From: Monodelphis domestica
Taxonomy: Eukaryota > Chordata > Mammalia > Didelphimorphia > Didelphidae
Assembly (NCBI RefSeq): GCF_027887165.1
Contig: NC_077228.1
Location: 385,442,456 to 385,506,455, forward strand
Reading direction: 5' to 3'
DNA: 64,000 nucleotides
The notes beneath the pieces were generated by a model that was given only the letters and a program-made list of their open reading frames with translations, was not told where the DNA came from and searched no databases. Position numbers and translations under genes: made by a program. Each line of letters starts with the position of its first letter. The first letter of the stretch is position 1. Positions 1 through 28,097 of this stretch are shown one piece after another.

Positions 1-221
1 AAAAATACAGTGTAATTAAGTGTTTCCAAGAATTAGAGTATTGGCTACAGTTCTAAATAAACAATTCCATTAGCTATGGAACCACTTTTTTCCCTGATCA
101 GTAAAATGAAGTTAATTAGGCAAAAACATGTTAACCTGTATTTAGAAGTCTATGATTTATTATGGAAAAAAGGTGGTATATAAACCTAAATATGGAGAAA
201 ATGTTTAAAAACAAAACTTAA

Positions 222-17303
<17,082 letters not shown>

Positions 17304-17644
17304 GCCCAACGGGAAAGAAATTTGCTGTGGTACTAAGCATTCTGTTGGCATCCGGTCACTGGAAAAAGTTAGGATCTTCCTAAAGGTTTTGATATGTGTG
17401 TATGTGTGTGTATAAATCTATTTTTACCTATATCTATCGCTAGAGATATATCTTTAACTATTTATATGTATAAAGAAGGATATCATGGCCAATATGGATA
17501 AAGATTTGGCTGTGTCAATCGCTGCGGACATTTTACATCCTTAGCTTTATCGATATAGCCATCCCTCCATGTATCCTCATATACCTAGAGATAGCTATTG
17601 GTATATTGATATAGGTAGTTATAGATCCTATCTTATTAGTGTAG

Positions 17645-17773
17645 TAATTAGAATCTTGAACCCTTGGACTACATTTCCCACAATTCCTTTTCCTGTGGGA
17701 ATTCTCCTGGGAATTTTCCTGTGGGAAAAGGGAATTATGGGAAATGTAGTCCAAGGGTTCAAGATTCTAATTA
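17645..17773. repeat. Hairpin / MITE-like palindrome in DCBLD1 3' UTR
   Basis: Arms 17645-17693 and 17724-17773 are reverse complements with one mismatch and one single-base indel; the loop is 30 nt. Each arm carries GGACTACATTTCCCA followed by C or T and AATTCC, resembling the ACTACAATTCCCAGAATGC motif bound by ZNF143 (known motif; match by eye). The last 26 bases of the right arm and flank recur at 17788-17813 with one change. Confidence 0.85.
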
Positions 17774-19446
17774 ATACATTAATAATACAAGAGTTCAAGA
17801 TTCTAATTAATACATTTGTACATGTGTGCACGTATGCCCACTGTGTGCATGTGTCTATACATGTACAGACACTACACATGTGTGTACATATATATGTATT
17901 TATATTTTAAAATGGAGAGACATACATGGTGTGTGTGTGCATGGATCCTAATAGGATTTTGCTGGCGAAGTTCAAAGACAACCTTTTTACACTGTTTACA
18001 TGATATTGCAGTTGACATTGGTCTTGACCTTAGAGGTGTGTGGTGTTTTTGTGAACTGGCAGAAGTTGTCAGATGAGTAGCTGGTATTTTCCCTTTCTGT
18101 AACTGTGATCTTAAAACTATTTGGTGTAATATGTGCAATCTGTATAGAATTTTATTTAACATGAATTAAAATAACTTAAATTTCCTTGATCACATTTTCA
18201 ATCTGCATAGAGGTGAAGTGGCAACGTGCAGCTATTGTTTTTAAAAAATCCTTCTATGGTAGTTCTGTGGATGTTTAAGGTATATTTTATCTGATAGTGT
18301 CTTAGCAGCAGGCCTGTGTAAACTTAATCTTATTATTGTTGGCTCCTTTCCTTTCTTTTGATAGTGAAAAGTAAAAGCATTTTTTATTCTATTTTTCTCC
18401 TCCTCAAAGATATTTGATTACTTGAAGTGTTAAAAGCACACCAACAAGGGTGATGGTTTTGTTTTTTTAGCAATTTTGTGTTATTGTGGTTTTTAAAGAA
18501 GTCAAAAGTATGGCCTGTTCTCTTGCAACCTTCAACTGCCTGGCTTCCATTTTCAATGAGGATGGGAACTACCTAGTCATTTCAAAAGAGTAGCTTCAAT
18601 TTTGGTGAACTTCAGAAGACTTCATACTGATCCAGGTCCTAAGAGAACAGTTTCCTTTCTGCTGATCATTTCATCACTTCTCACTTACTCCTCACTTGAA
18701 CTTTGGGAGATACCACAGAACTTTCACAGATGTGTCTACTCTTTTCAAAATGTCTTTGAGGCTGAAATGTGAATTAATATAAATGAAACACAAAATATCC
18801 TACTCTTCATACCAAGAGAAGATGAAGGTAACACAGTTCCAGGTTATATTACTGGTATGATTTTGGATCTCTGCTTAACATTGGCTCTGGGGTCAGATAA
18901 CCACATCTAGCTCTCAGAACCAATGTTAATGGGACTCTGAAAAAAAATAGATTTTAGTTTGTTTTGATTTCAAATTATTCCACTGCAAAAAGTAACAGAC
19001 ACTGTCCAATAGTTATTTGTACTAAGATGGTTGGAAAAGAGGCATTTTTTGAAAAAACACATTTTCTGTCTGGCACATGTTCCTAATTCTAGATTAGGCC
19101 AGGCTTGAGCATTTAAGTTATTTGAAGTGGTTTTTATCTAAGCAGGCTTTATGAAATAGCACTGTGCAATGTAGTTATTTTTGAACACTGTAAGCAAGAG
19201 AGGAAGTAGATCTTTCTCCATCTGTGACCTTCCTGGGTATATTAGCTTAAAGTGTGGACCAAAAAACCCTGTCCCTAAATTCTGGATGTAACTGTAATTG
19301 TGTACAGTTTTTCATAATTTCTGTGAAATGTATAGAAAACACTGAGGGGTGCTGAAATGTCATGGCAGCTTATTTTCTCAATACAATGGGGATAAGTTGT
19401 TGACCTTTTTATTGTTTACGTGGTAGTACTGTATACTAATTTTAAT

Positions 19447-19452
19447 ATTAAA
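19447..19452 (+). promoter_or_regulatory. Probable DCBLD1 polyadenylation signal (ATTAAA)
   Basis: ATTAAA, the commonest variant signal, followed about 20-45 nt later by T/GT-rich sequence. It is the last such signal before repeats begin. Earlier sites could also be used. Confidence 0.45.
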
Positions 19453-19519
19453 CCTCCAAACCAAAGTTCATTGGGCCTTCAAGTGTACCACTTATTTCTG
19501 TTCATGTAGCCACCAACTT

Positions 19520-19970
19520 AATTTAGGACCTCATCACTTCTCACCTAGATTATTGTAGCAGCATCCTCCTAATTGGTCTCCTTACCTCCAATTTCTTTCC
19601 ACTCCAGTCCATCCTCATTACTTCATTTTCCTTAATCACACTCCTGACCACATCACTTCCCATCAATAGATTTCAATGGCTCCTTGTTGCCTCTAGGACA
19701 AAACATAAACTTCTATGTTTAGCTTTTAAAGCACCTCACGTTCCTGGCCCTAATCCATATTTCTAGCCGCCATTAATATTTCTCCCCCTCTTACCACCCT
19801 TTGTGATCCAGCCATACCAGCCACTTCCATGTCCTGTCTCTGCCTGTCTTTGACCATCCCTTGTGGGTAGATTGTACTCTTTCCCCACCTCTGCTTCACA
19901 GAATCTCTCCCACTACCTTCTGTGAGAAGCCTTGATCCCCCAACATCTAGCACCCTCTTTCCCAAACTTA
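19520..19970 (+). mobile_element. L2-clade LINE, ORF2 C-terminal remnant
   Basis: A decayed frame reads LDYCSSIL, then PLQSIL and KHKLLCLAFKA: landmarks of the CR1/L2 ORF2 end. Frameshifts and stops are present. A matching 3' UTR-like piece lies at 20620-20740 after two SINEs. Confidence 0.6.
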
Positions 19971-20208
19971 TTCAGTCCTCTCAGTCATGCCCAACTTTTT
20001 GTGGTCTCATTTGAGGTTTTCTTGGGAAATTACTAGAGTGGTTTGCCATTTCCTTTTCCAGTGCATTTTATACATGAAAAAATTGAGCCAACAGGAGGGT
20101 TAAGTACCTCATCCAGAGTCATACACCCAGGAAGTGTCCATAGCCAGAATTGAACTCAGGAAGATGAATCCAGCACTTTATCCATTGTGACGCCAAGCTG
20201 CCCCCTGT
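19971..20208 (-). mobile_element. Marsupial tRNA-derived SINE, antisense (second type)
   Basis: Antisense layout: TTCAGTCCTCTCAGTCATG, GGTTTTCTTGGGAAATTACTAGAGTGGTTTGCCATTTCC, TTGAACTCAGGAAGATGAATCC, ATCCATTGTGACGCCAAGCTGCC. Nearly full length. Confidence 0.8.
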
Positions 20209-20339
20209 CCTAAACTATTTGGTATTTGAATACTATTACTTATATTTTATTCATTTGTGATATTTTATTCATTCATTGGTTATTTATATTTTATTCACTT
20301 ATATTTATTCATTTATTATTCATATATGTATATAGTTAT

Positions 20340-20592
20340 TTTAGGAGACAACAAAGAGTGCTAGGACTGGAGTCAGGAAGACCTGAGTTCAAATCTGGCC
20401 TCAGACACTTCCTATTTGTGGAACCTTGGGCAAGTCACTTAACTTCTAATTGCCTGATTCTCTTCCCCCCACCTCGCCCCCCCAAAAACAATTCATGGGA
20501 AAAGAAAATGGCAATCCACTCAAGTACCCTTTCAAGAAAATCCAAGTGGAATTGTGAAGAGTTAGATACAACTAAACAACAATAAAAACAAC
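20340..20592 (+). mobile_element. Marsupial tRNA-derived SINE (second type)
   Basis: Sense copy of the same family: CTAGGACTGGAGTCAGGAAGACC, CCTTGGGCAAGTCACTTAAC, AATGGCAATCCACTCAAGTACC, GAGTTAGATACAACTAAACAAC and an A-rich end. Confidence 0.85.
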
Positions 20593-20619
20593 ATAGATTT
20601 ATAGATATACCAAAAGTTT

Positions 20620-20740
20620 TCCCTTGTTGGAATGTAAATTCCTTGTAAGAAGAGATAATTTCATTCTTTATATATCTGTCTATGGATGGATCATAATTCC
20701 TAACACAGAAGTTTAATAAATCTTTGTTGATGTGATTGTA
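20620..20740 (+). repeat. L2 3' end piece
   Basis: GTAAATTCCTTGTAAGAAGAG through CTAACACAGAAGTTTAATAAATCTTTGTTGATGTG is the L2 3' tail pattern and likely continues the L2 body ending at 19970, split by the SINE insertion. Confidence 0.55.
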
Positions 20741-20759
20741 GACTATCTTATACCAAAAT

Positions 20760-21130
20760 TCCAATGGAGATCCTCCAGTTAAATTCAGTGCTGTTTTTAT
20801 ACCATACCATACTCATCTAATCCTTTTCCTTCTTAAAAGTATAAACTTCTATAGCTTCCCTAGCATATGGTCATCTAGTCCTTTCCTGAACCCTTGAGTG
20901 TCGGGCATCTAGACAACCCTTTCTGGTTTTGGACAGATTCACATTGAGTTGTCTTCCCTCTAATCTACCTCATTATGGTTTATACCTATGGGTCTTAGAT
21001 CTATTTTTTGGGTCCAAGCAGAATAAATCCATTTTCTCTTCCACTTCAATAAGGAGATCATCTCTTCCCCTTCCCTCTCTTGCTCCCCCATCGCTACCAA
21101 AAAGAAAAAATATATAGTATAGCAGATAGT
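20760..21130. other. Intergenic stretch, nothing firmly recognised
   Basis: Looks like an old low-copy repeat or unique DNA; no frame or RNA structure stood out. Confidence 0.35.
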
Positions 21131-21244
21131 GCCAATAACATTAGACCTGTACTTAAATCTTACTTTTTGATACCTGGAAGCTACGTGACCCTTAGCTCAC
21201 TTAATCCCTATAAACTTCAGTTACCACATCTATAAAATGAGGAT
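21130..21244 (+). repeat. MIR-like fragment, left of an L1 insertion
   Basis: AGCTACGTGACCCTTAGCTCACTTAATCCCTATAAACTTCAGTTACCACATCTATAAAATGAGGATAGTAGTAC is a decayed MIR read in pieces; it resumes at 21487 (AGTAGTACTTTGACTACCTACTTCACAAG). Confidence 0.6.
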
Positions 21245-21255
21245 AGTAGTACTTT

Positions 21256-21486
21256 TTTTTTGTTTGTTTTGTTTTTCCATTTGAATTAATTTATTTAGTC
21301 AATTTAGAACATTATTTCTTGGTTACAATAATCACATTATTTCCCTCCCTCCCCTCCACTCACCCTTCCCCCCCCCCCCCCCCCCCCCCCGCAGCCAATG
21401 CGTAATTTCATTGGGTATTACTTGTGTCCTTGATCAGAACCTATTTCCATTTTGTTGTTTACACTAGGATGTTCATTTAGAGTGAG
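21256..21486 (-). mobile_element. 5'-truncated L1 3' UTR with target-site duplication
   Basis: Reverse-strand L1 3' UTR of about 230 bp (the same text as the plus-strand tail at 28760-28847), between AGTAGTACTTT copies at 21245-21255 and 21487-21497. It includes a 23-base C run at 21368-21390. Confidence 0.85.
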
Positions 21487-21713
21487 AGTAGTACTTTGAC
21501 TACCTACTTCACAAGACTATTCCAAATTCACCTAAACATTAGCTCATCCAATTTATCCATCCATCTTTTCCAAAGGAATTTCATGAGAAATTGTCAAATG
21601 TTTTACTGAAATCTAGATATGTTATATAACATTTCCTCAATCTAAATACCTTTGCCCATTCTCAGATAAACTATTTAGTAAGGAGATAATTCATAAAGCG
21701 TCATAGCATAAGT

Positions 21714-22125
21714 TAGCAGTTCCCAAAGTGTGGTACACTGACTGCCAGTGAGGGGCAAGAGGGTTGTTAAACCCATTCAGAGGGGGTTTGTGAGGGGTAG
21801 GCTGGATTTTCTTCAAATGCCACAAAACAACATATTGCAATATCTTCAATAAAGAAGCAGATATGACAAGCCAGCTGTTTTCTATTAAGCCACACATTCC
21901 ATTTGAAAAATATGTGGAAATAATGGCACTCTTCTCACTAACATTTTTGTTTTGAAAAAATTATTTTTCATACAAATGTTATGTTAGCATGTGATGAATT
22001 TACTGTTGGTTTTTAATGAATTAATAAATATTTTTAAAAGTTAGTTTTAATTTCTAATACTATAAATATCAATAGAGATAACTCACTTAAACAAAAGTGA
22101 TTTGGGGTCCTCAATAATTTTTAAG
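21714..22125. mobile_element. hAT-type non-autonomous DNA transposon, left part
   Basis: It starts TAGCAGTTCCCAAAG and runs into TTTGGGGTCCTCAATAATTT, a pattern of mammalian Charlie-like hAT elements. It is interrupted at 22125 by the L1 and resumes at 30038-30079, ending in the matching inverted terminus (reverse complement CAGCTATTCACAAA). Flanks GCATAAGT and GCATATAG could be a decayed 8-bp target duplication. Confidence 0.75.
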
Positions 22126-22136
22126 TAGGGCAGTGT

Positions 22137-22145
22137 CAAGATGGC
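22137..22145 (+). promoter_or_regulatory. YY1-like site at the L1 5' end
   Basis: CAAGATGGC lies 12 bases into the element, the same sequence and nearly the same position as the YY1 site that sets transcription start in human L1. Match seen directly; function inferred. Confidence 0.5.
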
Positions 22146-22947
22146 AGCTTAGAGATAGCAACAGTTCAGACTTCAGCAAACCCTTCCTCACCAAATCAAA
22201 AACAATGCTTCAAGGTGACTGAAAAACAAATCTAACAATGGAATAGAGCTAGGGAACTCTCTTGCTGGATTCAACTTAAAAGGTACACCCCCCAAAAAAA
22301 GCCTGAACTCTAGAACATGCAGGTTTAAGGGGAAGGAAGAAGGAAGGTCCCAGGACCCCTCCCCCACCAAAGTGCTGAGCCTCCAGCAGTGTGTGGAATC
22401 TCTGAGTGGGTAAGGGAGCTAGTCCAGAGGCAGTACCTTGCCGGCACAGCTGTGCAGGCTCAGGGCATTGAACAGGCAGCGTAGAGGCAGCTTGAGGAGA
22501 AGCACAGAGCAGGCAACCAAGTTGCAGCCAAGATGCTCCATCTTCCCCCACCCCTTCTGGAGGTTTTGGCCTTAGGGCACAGCCAGCTTCTCAGATCAAC
22601 GCTGCCTAGGCTCAATATCATCAATAGGACAGATAAAAAGCCTTCAGAGGGAAGGGAAAATCAAGCTCCAACACCCCTCCCCCACAGACTGATCTGAGAG
22701 CCTTGCTGACTAAGCCCCAAGGGCAAAGACTGCAACAAACTACAGTCAACAACCTTGACAACAGGGCAGCAAGCCCAGCTCCTTTTCAGCTTCTGCTCTC
22801 AGCTGGGGAAGATCTGACTAACCTGATCAATCAGCAAAAGAGTGGAGAAGCCCCTTCAGGACAGAACAGCCCAAACCCACAGAACCAACACATAATGAGA
22901 GGAACAGGACTACAGGCAACTACAGGGGGGAAAGAAGGGAAAAATAT

Positions 22948-23979
22948 GAGCAAACAACAGAAAAAGAAAAAAGAAATTACAATCAACAGCTTCTATCCAG
23001 TCGATGAACAGAAAGCAAATGGAACAAAGGAGGATCAAGGAACACTAAGCAAAAACACAGAAACTCCAGCGAATTGTACCAGGCTTTGGAAGAACTCAAA
23101 ATACAATAAAAAAAAAACAAGTAAGAGAGGCTGAAGACAACTGGGAAAAGAACTTAAAAAAGCAAAATAAATCATCTGGAAACAGAAAATAGTGTCTTGA
23201 AAGCCAAAATTAATCAACTTGAAAATGAGGCAAAGGAGACGAAAAATGATCTCCAAATAAATTCAGACCAGAAGGAAAAGGATGACCAAAAAAGCCAGTG
23301 ATGAATTTCAGTCTTTATAAACTAGAATCCAACAAGTAAAAGCAATCAGCTTCACAAGGCAGCAGGAAACTATAAAAATCAAAAGAATGAAAAAAAATTG
23401 AGGAAAATATGAAATGCCTCATCCACAAAATGGAAGATCTAGAAAACAGGTCCAGGAGAGACTACTTAAGAATCATTGGACTACTGGAAGATCATGACAA
23501 AAGAAAAAGCCTGGACATCATTCTACAGGAAAATATCCAAGAAAACGACACCAACATTCTAGAGCAAGAGAGAAAAGTGAAGATTGAGAGAATCCACAGA
23601 TCACCTTCTGTACTTAATCCCCAACTGACAACACCCAGGAATGTTATAGCCAAATTCAAGAACTACCAGACCAAGGAAAAAATATTATAAGCTGCTAAGA
23701 AGAAGTCATTCAGATACTATTGAACCACAGTTAGGATAAAATGGCATCTGGCTATGTCTACACTGAAGGACTGAAAGGCATGGAATATGATATTCTGGAA
23801 AGCAAGGGGCTACAACCAAGAATCAACTACCCAGCAAAACTGACTATATTCTTGCAGGGGAAAATATGGTCATTTAATAAAATAGAAGACTTCCAAGCAT
23901 TCATAAAGAAAAGACTGGACTTGAACAGAAAATTTAATGCCCAAACCCAGAACTCAAGGGAATCACCAAAAGGCAATTA
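22948..23979 (+). pseudogene. L1 ORF1p pseudogene
   Basis: It opens MSKQQKKKKEITINSFYPVD and ends near SRESPKGN: 344 codons' worth of sequence, the usual ORF1p length. It has a coiled-coil-like middle, then LENRSRRDYLRIIG and RSPSVLNPQLTTPRNVIAKF, landmarks of the RRM and C-terminal domain of this RNA-binding chaperone. The frame shifts at about 23130, has stops in the coiled coil, and changes frame again after 23690, so it is dead. Confidence 0.8.
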
Positions 23980-24149
23980 AGAAAGAGGGGTAAAGCCTTT
24001 TTTTAGGGGACCCAATAAGTTGAAATGATTTGGATCCCTTAAGAAAAGAGCATATTGGTAACTCTTAAAAATTGTTATTATCACCTGGGTCACTAGAAGA
24101 ATTATACTTAAAGAGAACAGTGACAAACTGTATAGGATGAAATGCCAAG

Positions 24150-24211
24150 ATATATATGTGTGTGTGTGTGTGTGTATACATATATATGCACAAATATATA
24201 TACATATATAA
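24150..24211. repeat. TG/TA microsatellite
   Basis: A (TG)n run flanked by TATA-rich bases inside the L1 linker. Confidence 0.85.
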
Positions 24212-24570
24212 AACTAGAGGTAAAAAAGAGGTTAATAAGAGAAACAAGAAAAGAAACAAAATGGGGTAAACTTACATGTCATAAAGAAGTGCATGGCAGG
24301 AATGGGAGGGGGACACCAATATACTGGAAGGGTAAAGAGGTTGGAGACAGGAAATACTTAATTCTTATGTGCATTGAAATTGACTCAGAGGAAAGAACAA
24401 TCAGATCCATTGGGTCAGATAATTGATTTGTGCCCTATAGAGAAGTAGAAGGGTAACAAATGGACTGGTGGGAAGGGAAGCAATACAAGGGAGGGAGAGC
24501 ATGGGGGGGCGGGGCATAGATTAAAAAGACCCTAAAGAAAAATAAGAGGGGATTAGCTTTGGTAAGATGA

Positions 24571-25392
24571 CCCACTGCCTCCCCTTTCATCACAGCTATT
24601 GTTGAGAGGCAAGATGGATTCTTATGCCTCTGGTCTCCTTAAGGATACTCACTATCACTACCCTTCAGAAACTTGGGGTCACCCCACTATCAAGGAGAGA
24701 TGTTGTTCCTTGGGTTAGGCAGTTTGGATCACTGGGATCCTGAGCTAACTTTCCCCTTTGTGGAGAGAGGTGATTCTCCCTAAATCTTCTGTCTCCTTTC
24801 CTAGGGTCAGAAACCAGCCAGACCTAATTCAAAAGTAATAAACAATTTATTTGGGTTCACATAGGGAAGGAAAGGTAATGGTGTCAAGCAAGGAAAGTGG
24901 GGGGAGCAGGAAACCCTAAAATTTGTCCCCTCTGGCAGACTTCCCCCCACAAATTCTTGGGGTTCAAGACTGAGTGCCTTGAACCCTCTTCCAGCCAGCT
25001 GCTGGTGGATCCCTATTCCTCTACTAACTAGCTCTTAATTCAGGAGTCCAGGAACAGGTCAGGGAGAGAGAGAAATCTCAAGGAAAGATCTGGATGGCTC
25101 TAGCCAGAGTGAGTCCAAATCCAAAACCCCCTTGAGAATTCAAGTAGCTGTCCTTGAAGTCTTAGTGGAGGTATTTTTAGGTCACAGAAGGAATAGGTCC
25201 CAAATGGATGGGCTGTTTCTCAATTTCCAAGAAAACCACCTTCCTCCTTCACCTCCCCGGCTAGAAGACCCTTGACAGTTGGAGCTTCAGAGTTCTAACC
25301 CCTTTAGAACTCCAGGCTTCTCTCTCTGCCCCTCCTCTGCTGCTCTTTAGCTAATCTCTCCTTCAGCATGGTTTCTCACTGCAACCCCCTTG
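24571..25392 (-). mobile_element. LTR-like foreign block within the L1
   Basis: About 820 bp with no L1 similarity I can see, replacing the ORF2 endonuclease region. On the minus strand it has AATAAA-like signals near 24840-24850 and CT/GA-rich ends, like the solo LTR at 26963. No target duplication was found, so insertion plus deletion is possible. Confidence 0.35.
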
Positions 25393-26190
25393 CAACCATT
25401 GAACATGGATGCAAAAAATTCTTAAATAGAATACTAGCAAAAAGACTCCAGTAAGTGTTCACAAGAGTTATTCATTATGATCAGGTGGGATTTATACCAG
25501 GAATGCAAGGATGGTTCAATATAAGGAAAATGATCCACATAATTGACCATATCAACAAGCAAACCAACAAAAAATCACATGATTATCTCAATAGATGCAG
25601 AAAAAGCCTTTGACAAAATACAACACTCATTCCTATTGAAAACACTAGAAGGTATGGGAATGGACCTTTCCTCAAAATAATAAACAATATATTTTTAAAA
25701 CCTTCAGCAAGCATCATCTGCAATGGAGATAAACTAGAAGCCTTCCCAATAAGATCAGGAGTGAAACAAGGATGCCCATTATCATGTCTATTATTTAACA
25801 TTGTACTAGAAACACTAGCTGTAGCGATTAGAGAAGAAAAAGAAATTGAAGGTATTAAAATAGGCAATGAGGAGATATAGCTGTCACTCTTTGCAGATGA
25901 TATGATGGTCCACTTAAAGAATCCTAGAGAACCAACTAAAAAGCTAGTGGAAATAATCAACAACTTTAGCAAAGTTTCAGGATACAAAATAAACCCACAT
26001 AAGTCATCAGCATTTCTATATATTTCCAACACATCTCAACAGCAAGAATTAGAAAGAGAAATTTCATTTAAAATCACCTTAGGCAATGTAAAATACTTAG
26101 GAATCTATTTGCCAAGACAAACACAGGAACTATATGAACACAACTATAAAACACTTTCCACACAATTAAAACTAGATCTAAATAACTGAA
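25393..26190 (+). pseudogene. L1 ORF2 reverse transcriptase remnant
   Basis: Broken frames show the RT palm: [15 protein letters not shown], then the catalytic FADD at 25890-25901, then KVSGYKINPHKSSAFLY and NVKYLGIYL. Frameshifts and stops precede FADD. It belongs to the shattered L1. Confidence 0.85.
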
Positions 26191-26452
26191 AAAAATAATT
26201 GCTCATGGATAGGATGAGCTAACATAATAAAAATGGCAATGCTACCCAAACTTATTTACTTATATATTGCTATACCCATCGAAAACCAAGAAACTTTTTT
26301 ACTGAGTTAGAAAAAACCATAACAAAGTTCATTTGGAAGAACAAAAGGTCAAGGATATTCAGGGAAATCATGAAAAAAAAATGTAAAGGAAGATGGCCTA
26401 GCAATACCAGATCCCAAATTATACTATAAAGCAGTGGTCATCAAAACAATAT

Positions 26453-26645
26453 GAGGGGGCAGCTGGGTAGCTCAGTGGATTGAGAGCCAGGCCTAGAGAT
26501 GGGAGGTCCTAGGTTCAAATCTGGCCTCAGACACTTCCCAGCTATGTGACCCTGGGCAAGTCACTTAACCCCCGTTGCCTAGCCCTTACTACTCTTCTGC
26601 CTTGGAACTAACACACAGTACTGGTAATGGTTTAAAAAAAAAAAA
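26453..26645 (+). mobile_element. Marsupial tRNA-derived SINE inside L1 ORF2
   Basis: Full-length GGGGGCAGCTGGGTAGCTCA head, AGGTTCAAATCTGGCCTCAG, TGTGACCCTGGGCAAGTCAC, CTGCCTTGGAACTAACACAC, then a poly-A stretch. ORF2 resumes at ACTATGGTACTGACTAAG. It is the best-preserved copy of this family here. Confidence 0.9.
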
Positions 26646-26701
26646 ACTATGGTACTGACTAAGGGACAGAAAGGAGGATCAGTGGAATAGACTTGGGGTA
26701 A

Positions 26702-26956
26702 GTGACCTCAGCAAGACAGTCTATGTATGATAAACCCAAAGATCCCAACTGGGGGGACAAAAATCCTCTATTTGATAAAAACTGCTGGGAAGATTGGAGG
26801 ACAGTATGGGAGAGATTGGGTTTGGATCAACATCTCACACCCTGCACCAAGATGCACTCAGAATGGGTGAATGAATTGAATATAAAGAAGGAAACTATAA
26901 ATAAATTGGGTGAACACAGAATAGAATATGTGTCAGATCTTTGGGAAAGATATTAA
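26702..26956 (+). pseudogene. L1 ORF2 middle segment
   Basis: An open stretch reading KNPLFDKNCWEDWRTVWERL and VNELNIKKETINKLGEHRIE, part of the ORF2 C-terminal half, cut off by the LTR at 26963. Confidence 0.75.
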
Positions 26957-26962
26957 GACCAA

Positions 26963-27774
26963 TGTACTGGAAGGAATCAGGAACCAAAGTTTTGACAGGT
27001 AATTGAGAGAGAACAGATAAAGAGGAATACCACTTCTCCCTCCACCCCCAGATAGAGTTGTCTTAAAATGGAGTTAGATCTGAGCTGAAGAGTAAGAGAT
27101 AATCTCCTTCAATCTCTTTCTTCTTTAGTTGATTGTATCTATGATCCCCCCCTTTAGTACATTTAAGATGCCTGAGTTCTCAGTAAGTTGAAAATATCCA
27201 TTTATTAGATAAGGGGTTGGGTATGATAATTTAGGAAAGAGGAAACGGGAAGACCCTGACCTATCTTCCTTCTATAGATTTCTTCAGGGGTTTCAGGCTC
27301 AAGTCTAGGGACTAAGTCCCAGACAATCTTAGTATTTTTATTATAATATATATTATTATATATTATATATATATAATATTATAATATTAGTATCCCAGAC
27401 AAACTTAGTAGGTTCAAGATGATGGTATTTCTTGGCACAGAGATATAGCTTTCAAAGAGTCTTCTGAAGGATAGGCTATTGCATTCCCCAAAGGGAAAAA
27501 AGTCTCTATCCAACACTGGATTTAGTGTTGATTAGTCTGGATCTTTTTCTGCTCAACAAGGGAGTTGTGGCAAAGTGGCCTCAGTGAGGATTTTGCTCCT
27601 TCCCTCTTCAATTAAAAAAGGGAAAAGCCAGCAATCTCTAACTGTGCCACTCCTTTTCTTAGCTGGATGATCCATTCCTATCCCCCATTGGCAGCCAGAA
27701 TTCTATCTCCTTTTTTTCATGAAATAACTTTGAAAATCCAGTCCTTACATTTACTTCAGCATTTCTCTCTTCCA
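26963..27774. mobile_element. Solo LTR (812 bp) in the L1
   Basis: Starts TGTACTGG, ends CTTCCA (TG..CA rule) and sits between GACCAA (26957-26962) and AACCAA (27775-27780), a 6-bp target duplication with one change. L1 ORF2 reads across when it is removed. A TA-rich simple repeat lies at about 27335-27385. An AATAAA-like signal near 27195 on the minus strand suggests minus orientation. Six-bp duplications are typical of class II (betaretrovirus-like) elements. Confidence 0.75.
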
Positions 27775-28097
27775 AACCAAGCAAGAGTTAGAAAAAATTA
27801 CAAAATGCAAAATAAATAGTTTTGATTACATTAAATTAAAAAGGCTTTGTACAAACAAAACCAATGCAACCACAATTAGAAGAGTAGTAACAAATTGGAA
27901 AAAATCTCCATAGCAAAAACCTCTTACAAAGGTCATATTACTCAAATTTGTAGAGCTAAATCGGTTGTACAAAAAAATCAAGCCAGTCCCCAATTGATAA
28001 ATGGACAAGGGACATGAATAGGTAATTTTCAGATAAAGAAATCAAAACTATTAATAAGCACATAAAAAAGTGTTCTAAATCTCTTATAATCAGAGAA

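Larger units (their letters stand above)
17304..19470 (+). other. DCBLD1: DCBLD1 3' UTR
   Basis: About 2.2 kb of mostly unique AT-rich sequence after the stop, ending near an ATTAAA signal. It contains GT/TA simple repeats (17395-17430 and 17815-17935) and a strong hairpin at 17645-17773. The 3' boundary is inferred from the signal and from the start of an L2 repeat at about 19520; no transcript data were available. Confidence 0.6.

Noticed and set aside
17395..17480. TG/TA repeats as a CRISPR-like or satellite array
   Set aside because: Short simple repeats without uniform spacers; the organism is a vertebrate.
17569..17910. Overlapping plus and minus frames with similar peptides
   Set aside because: They mirror each other because the DNA is a palindrome; this is a hairpin, not two genes.
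25583..26032. 149-codon minus-strand frame
   Set aside because: Antisense shadow of the L1 reverse transcriptase.
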